Assembly: GCF_006717045.1 (NCBI RefSeq)
Contig: NZ_VFPH01000002.1
Span: 1,674,001-1,738,000, forward strand
DNA: 64,000 nucleotides
Source: Pseudonocardia cypriaca
GTDB taxonomy: Bacteria; Actinomycetota; Actinomycetes; Mycobacteriales; Pseudonocardiaceae
Direction: 5' to 3'
Positions 56,601-62,600 of the stretch are shown here, piece by piece; position 1 is the first letter of the stretch, and each line of letters opens with the position of its first letter. Made by a program: the position numbers and the translations under genes. The notes under the pieces were generated by a model. It was not told the origin of the DNA and ran no database searches. It saw nothing but the letters and a program-made list of their open reading frames with translations.

Positions 56601-59600
56601 CGCGCCCTTGCCGACCCCCAGCTCGCGGGCCAGCGACGCGACCGTCAGCGGGGTGTTGCCGCGCATCTCGAGCAGGACGTCGATCTGGTCGGCGAGCATC
56701 CGGTCGCGCCCGGCGTTGCGCAGCACGGCCGCGGCCCGGCGCTGCTGGACGACGTGCAGCGAACGCTCGATGCGCTCCAACCGTGCCGCGCGCACGGGGT
56801 CGCCCGCCTGCCCGCCGCGCTCGACCCGGGCCACCCGGGCGTTGTAGGCCGTCTCGATCGCCTCGTCGGTCGCGAGCCTGCGAGCCCCGATGTCCCGGTG
56901 GGCGGCGCGCTCGCCGTTCTTGCCGAAGATCCCGTACCGGGCGGTGAGCCGGCCCCACTCGGCGGTCCGGCCGAGCCGGGTGGCCGCGCCGTCGAGCGCG
57001 CTGGAGGTCCTCCCCCACATCCCGGCGGTCGGCCGGCCGAGCACCGTGCCGACCAGCTGCCGCATGCCCGCCGCCCTGCTCGCCGCCGCCACCCCGCGCG
57101 CAGCCGGCGCCGCCACCGCCCGGATGCCCGCCGCCGCCGCACGCACCGGAAGGCCGGCCACCTTGAACGGCGCCGCCGTCACCTGCAGCGGGACGTTCGC
57201 CACCCGGCTGATCACGTCGTAGCGCATCGCCTGGCGGTCCAACCGGGCGATGTCCGCCTGCAGGGAGCGGGCCAGCGACAGGTTGGCGGGGGTCTCGCGC
57301 AGCGCGGTGACCCGGGCCAGGCCCGCCCGCGCCGCCGAGGCGCGGGCCGCCGACGCCACGGAGGCACCGCGGAAGCCCGCGGCGACCGGGCCCGCGACGA
57401 GGAGGATCGGGGTCGCGTCCTCCAGCAGGGAGACGAGCGGGCGGTCGTGGTAGTCCTTCGCCGCCGAGCCGTCGCCGAACCACCTGTTCGTCGCGTTCGC
57501 GATCGGGGTGCGGAGCATGCTCCCGGTGAGCGGCGCGACCCGGTTGTAGTACTCAGCGTCGGTCTCGCCCTGCTTACGGGGCTGCTCGAAGTAGTCGCCC
57601 GGGTTGACCATCGAGTCGACGAGGCGGGGGATGCCGGTCACCGGCGACAGGTACAGCGCCGCGCCCCAGCCCTCGCTGTCGACGCGGCTCTTCGCCTCGA
57701 CGACCCCGCCGCCGATCACCGTGCCCGGCAGGGAGAGCAGGCCGGCACCGATGGTGACGGCGTCGCGGCCCAGGTTGCGCCCGAAGTCGTCGGTGCCGGC
57801 GCCGAACTTCTTGTCGTACAGCCGGACCGACTCCGCGGTCGTCCAGTGCGCGCCGTCGAGCATGAACTCGAAGAAGCCCATGACGCTCTTCGGGTCGTGC
57901 TCGTTGACCATGTCGCCGAGCCGCTCGCGTTCGTCGTCGGACAGGACCGACCCGACGTCCTTGCGCAGCCAGCTCTGGTTGATCTGCCGGAGGATCGCGT
58001 CCTTGCGCTCCCCGTAGCCCGGGTCGCCCGACCACCCGAGCAGCAGCCCGGCGACCTGGTCGGCGGTGGCCGGGGTGCTGCGCAGGCCCGCGACCTCGAA
58101 GTCCTTCATCGTGCGCGGGTCGCGGTCGCCGTAGGTCCAGGATGCGGCGATGTTGGACAGCTGGTCGGGGTTCAGGTTCGCGAACGGGCTGTTCGCGTCG
58201 TCTGCGACCTTCTTGATGTACTCGTACGCGGCGGCCGACCGCAGCGCGAGGGGGACGTCCGCCGAGCCCGTCGAGGGCAGGCGCATGTCGCCGAGCCGGT
58301 TCGTGGGCGGCCGCGGCGCCTCGATGGCGGCCTCGTACCCCATCCGGACCGCGTCGCTGAACGTCGCGATCGTGGTCGCGGTGGCCAGCTGTTCCTTCGT
58401 CGTGGGCGCGGGCAGCGCCTCGACGACCCCGGCGACCGCGTCGAGGTTCTGCCGGGCGAGCGCGATGTTGCCCGCGTAGGCCGGGTCGTTCGCCACGCCC
58501 GCTGCGTACGTGTCGTACTTGCGCAGCACGGACTGCGAGTCGTCGAGCGCGCTCAGGTACGGCGCCCGGTCCTTCGCGAGCGCGGAGGCCTCGGCGTTGA
58601 TCGCCTGGCGCTCCTTCTCGAGGTCCTCGTAGCTGCCGCCGCGGCCGGCGTAGTAGTCGGCGAGGGCCTGGTCGTAGGCCTGCTGCCGCCGGTCGAGCGC
58701 GTCCTGGCGGGACGTGAAGGTGCCGAGGCTCTCGGTGGCCTCGCGAGAGCGCTCCTGCTGGTCGAGCACGATGTTGCGGGCGCGGTCCAGGTCGTCCCGG
58801 GACGGCTTCCACCCCGAGTCCTTCGCCAGCCCCGGGTTGCCGAGGAGGTTGGCGACGAGCTGGGGGTTCTCGGCGAGCTGGCGCTCGACGTCCTGCACGG
58901 ACCTCTGCTGGGTGCCCTTGACCCTGAGCACCGTGTCGAGGGCGTCCGTGGTCCGCCCGAGGCGCTCGCGGGTCTTGGGGTCGAGCGCGTTGATCTGCCG
59001 GGCGAGCTCGTTCGCCTCGTCCTGGGTGATGCCGCCCTTCTTCGCATCGGCGAACGCCTGGCTGACCGACTGCGCCTTCTCGTTGCCGTCCTCGGCGATC
59101 CAGCGCAGGTGTCCCTGGTCCCGGGTGAACGCGAACGCCGCCTTCCCGCGGTCGAGCAGGGTCTTCGACCCGTCGAGGGCGATCGGACCGATGAAGCCCG
59201 GCGGGCGCTTCCCCTCCTCGGTGCCGAGCATCCCCAGCGCCTTGGTGACGTCCTCGCTCGGCTCGACCCACTCCAGCCTGCGCTCGACGGGCTCGGAGCC
59301 ACTGCAGCTGCCGCCCTCGCCCGCCACGCACGACTGCCCCTTGTTGTAGCCGTCCTCCTCGGCGTACAGCAGCCCGGTGCGGCCGCCCTTGCCGCTCGTC
59401 TGCACCCAGTTGCCGAACGCGTCCCGGCCCCTGGCCTCGCCGTCGCCGTTGACGAAGGCGACCGCACCGCCGCCGCTGCCGTCGGCACCACGCAGGAACT
59501 GGACGAACTCGGCGTCTCCCTTCCCGCCGGGACGGACCGAGATGGTCTGGAAGTCCTGGCCGCCCTTCCACATGGCGCCGACGCCGTTGCAGCTGCCACC

Positions 59601-62600
59601 AGGGCCGACCTTGCAGGTGGTGATCCCACCCCCGCCCTTCTCGGTGGGCATGTAGTGCGCGCCCTCGCAGCCGTAGCACTCCAGCTGCGCGCCCTCGGCG
59701 GAGGTCACCGTGCCCCAGCCGTTGAGGAGGATGGAGCCGCCGAGCCCGTCGCCGTTGCGGGTGGCGATGTCGACCTTGCCCTTCGCCATGCCGGTCGGGC
59801 TGGAGAGGATGTCGCCCTCGGCCGAGGAGAAGCGGCCCGTGCCGTCGAAGCGGAAGTGGGCCGGGTTCAGGTTCCCGTCCCGGCCGGTGATCTCGACCCA
59901 TGCGCTGCGGACGTCCAGGCTGTCGGTGCCGAGCTCGCCCTTCGGCTGACCGGGGATCTGCACCGGCTTGCCGGTGTAGGAGATGTGGCCCTGCCCGTCG
60001 GGCAGCCCCGTCGTCAGCCGGGTCGTCTTGCCGGCGGCGTCGGCCGACGTGAAGGGCGAGCCCTTGCGGTCGGTGAGCCGCATGGTGTTGGTGACGTCCG
60101 GCGCGACGTTGTGGAAGTCGGTCCGCTCCTGCGTGCGGCCGTTGACGATGTAGCCCCGGCCGCGCACCCAGGCCTGGCCGTTGCCCTCGGCGTCACGGCT
60201 GATCCGCGCGTGCGACTCGCTGCCGGCCTCGTCACGCTTCCCCGAGCCGGGCTCGACGGGGTTCTGGACGACGAACCGGCTGCTCGCAGCGGCGTTCGGG
60301 TCGTAGCTCGCCCGCGGGCCCTTGTCCGAGCCGACGCTGCACCCGTTCGGGCACGGCTGGATCTTCGAGTCCGCCGCGTTCTGGCCCGCCTCCTTGATCC
60401 GCACCCCGGGCACCGCACCGTCCGGGATCGGCTCGCCCTCGGGGACGAACTTGCCGTCCTTGCCGATGTAGCCGGCCTCGGCCCCGCTGTCCTCGACCCC
60501 CATCTTGTCGATCGGGATCGGCTTGCCGTCGCCCCCGGTGCCGCTGGCCTGGCAGGCGCTCGGGTTGGTCGTGCAGGTGGCGAGCTTCGTGACCTTGTAG
60601 GACACGTCGTGGACCCACTCGCGGTACCCCGAGCAGTCGCCCGTGCACTGCAGGCCGCCACCCGACCTGAGCACGCCGCACCCGCTGCCCGACGTGCCCG
60701 AGCAGACCCCGGACTTCGTGCCGAACGCGGTGATCTCGTCCTGCCGGAGGCCGTGCTGCTGGGCGATCCAGCTGACGGCGACCGATGCGCCAGCGGAGTA
60801 GCTCTTCTGGCAGTGCGACATGTTCGAGCAGCTGACCGACGCGTACGCGCCCCACGGCCCGGCCTCGGCCTTCGCCATCACCCAGCCGCCGCTGCTGCCC
60901 ATGCCACCGCCGCCGGAGTCGTGCGCGTAGGCCTTCGCCCACGTGCCCGACGGATCGGACGCGTAGTCCGACGCCGTCACCTCCCAGTGGTGGCTGCACG
61001 ACGTGCCGGCGCTTCCCGTGCACGACGCGGACGCCTGGGCGAACCCGTCACCGCTCTGCGCCGTCGCGCTCGTCATGACCCAGCCGCCGCCGAACGTGCC
61101 ACTCCCGAAGCCGACCGCGTCCGCGGACGCGCCGGGCGCGGACGCGTGGCTCTCCGCGCGGTAGGAGTACGAGCAGTTCGTCCCGGCGCTGCCGGCGCAG
61201 GACGCCGACGCCTGCGCGGTCGTCGCCGTGCTCGCGGCCATCGCGCTGGTCATCGCGTAGCCGCCGCCGAAGGTCCCGCTCCCGAACCCGACCGCGTCCG
61301 CGGACGCGCCGCGCGCGGACGCGTGGCTCTCCGCCCGGTAGGAGTACGAGCAGTTCGTCCCGGCGCTGCCGGCGCAGGACGCCGACGCCTGCGCGGTCGT
61401 CGCCGTGCTCGCGGCCGACGCGCTCGTCATCGCGTTGCCGCTGCCCTCGGCACCGCTGCCGTACCCGACCGCGTCACCCCGGGCGCCCGCTGCCTTCGCG
61501 TGGCTCTCGGCGCGGTAGGAGTAGGAGCAGGTCGAACCCGCGCTACCGGAGCACGCGGCCGACGCCTGCGCCACCGTCTCGTTCGTGGCGACCTGGCTCG
61601 ACCCCGCGCACCGGCCGTTCGTCCCCGCGGTGCAGTCCGACGCCGACCGGGCCGTGTGCACCACGCCCTCGCCCGCGGCCCGGGCGGTGCCCTCGGTGTG
61701 GGTGCGGCAGCCGGTACCGGCGCAGCTCGCCATCACCTCGGCGATGTCCTCGGCGGCGGTGCCGCTCGTTCCGGCCTGGCAGGCGCCCGCGGTCGCGCAC
61801 GTCGCCGTCGCCAGGGCGCGCACGCCGTCCGCCCCGATCGTCTCGGTGGAGGAGGACGTGCGGGTGGCGCAACCCGCCTTGCTGCCGTTGTCGCAGGCGG
61901 CGGACACGTAGGCGCTGGTGTTGACCGACCCGCCGTCGTCGGCGACCGAGATCGTCGTGGTCGAGCCTGCGGAGATCTGCGCCTGGCAGGGGGCCTTGCC
62001 GTCGCACCCCGCGGAGCCGGTGGCCGTGCTGCGGGTGCGGCGCCCGTCCTGCGCGGCGCTCGCCTCGGCGGACCCGTGCACGGTGCCGGTGCAGCCGGCA
62101 TCGGGGCAGACGACCTGCGAACCGGACCGGCCGGTGCCGGTGGAGCCGGGGATCGTCTTCGGCTTCTTGCCTTCCGTCTGCCCGGCATTGCGCTCGACCG
62201 TGGTGGCGGCGTCGCTGGCCACCGCGCACCCGCCCGCGGCGGCGGTGCAGCTCGCGTCCGTGCGCGACTTGCCGGCCAGGCCGGAGGTGGCCCCGGTGGT
62301 GGTGGCGGTGCAGCCCGGTCCGGTGCACTGCGCCATCGCCGAGGACTGGGAGATCGCGGCGGGCGCGTCGGTGACCGGCTTCGCGGCCAGCTCCGCGGCC
62401 TCAGTGGCGGTCTTGCGTGCCTCGGCCGCAGTCTTGGCGGCGTCGGCGGCGGTCTTCTTCTGTGCGGCGGTCGCGCCCGGGCGGGCGGCGACCTTCGCAG
62501 CCTGCGCGGCGAGCCGCTCGGCCTCGGTGGCCTGCGTCTCAGCCTGCTTCGCTGCCTCGTTCTGCTGCTCCGCGACGATGTCGGCCACGACCTGGCCGGA

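Noticed and set aside
61041..61571. Possible CRISPR array
   Set aside because: The 177-bp units are contiguous, in frame and coding (59 residues each), with no short repeat and unique spacer pattern. No other array-like pattern was seen in the window.
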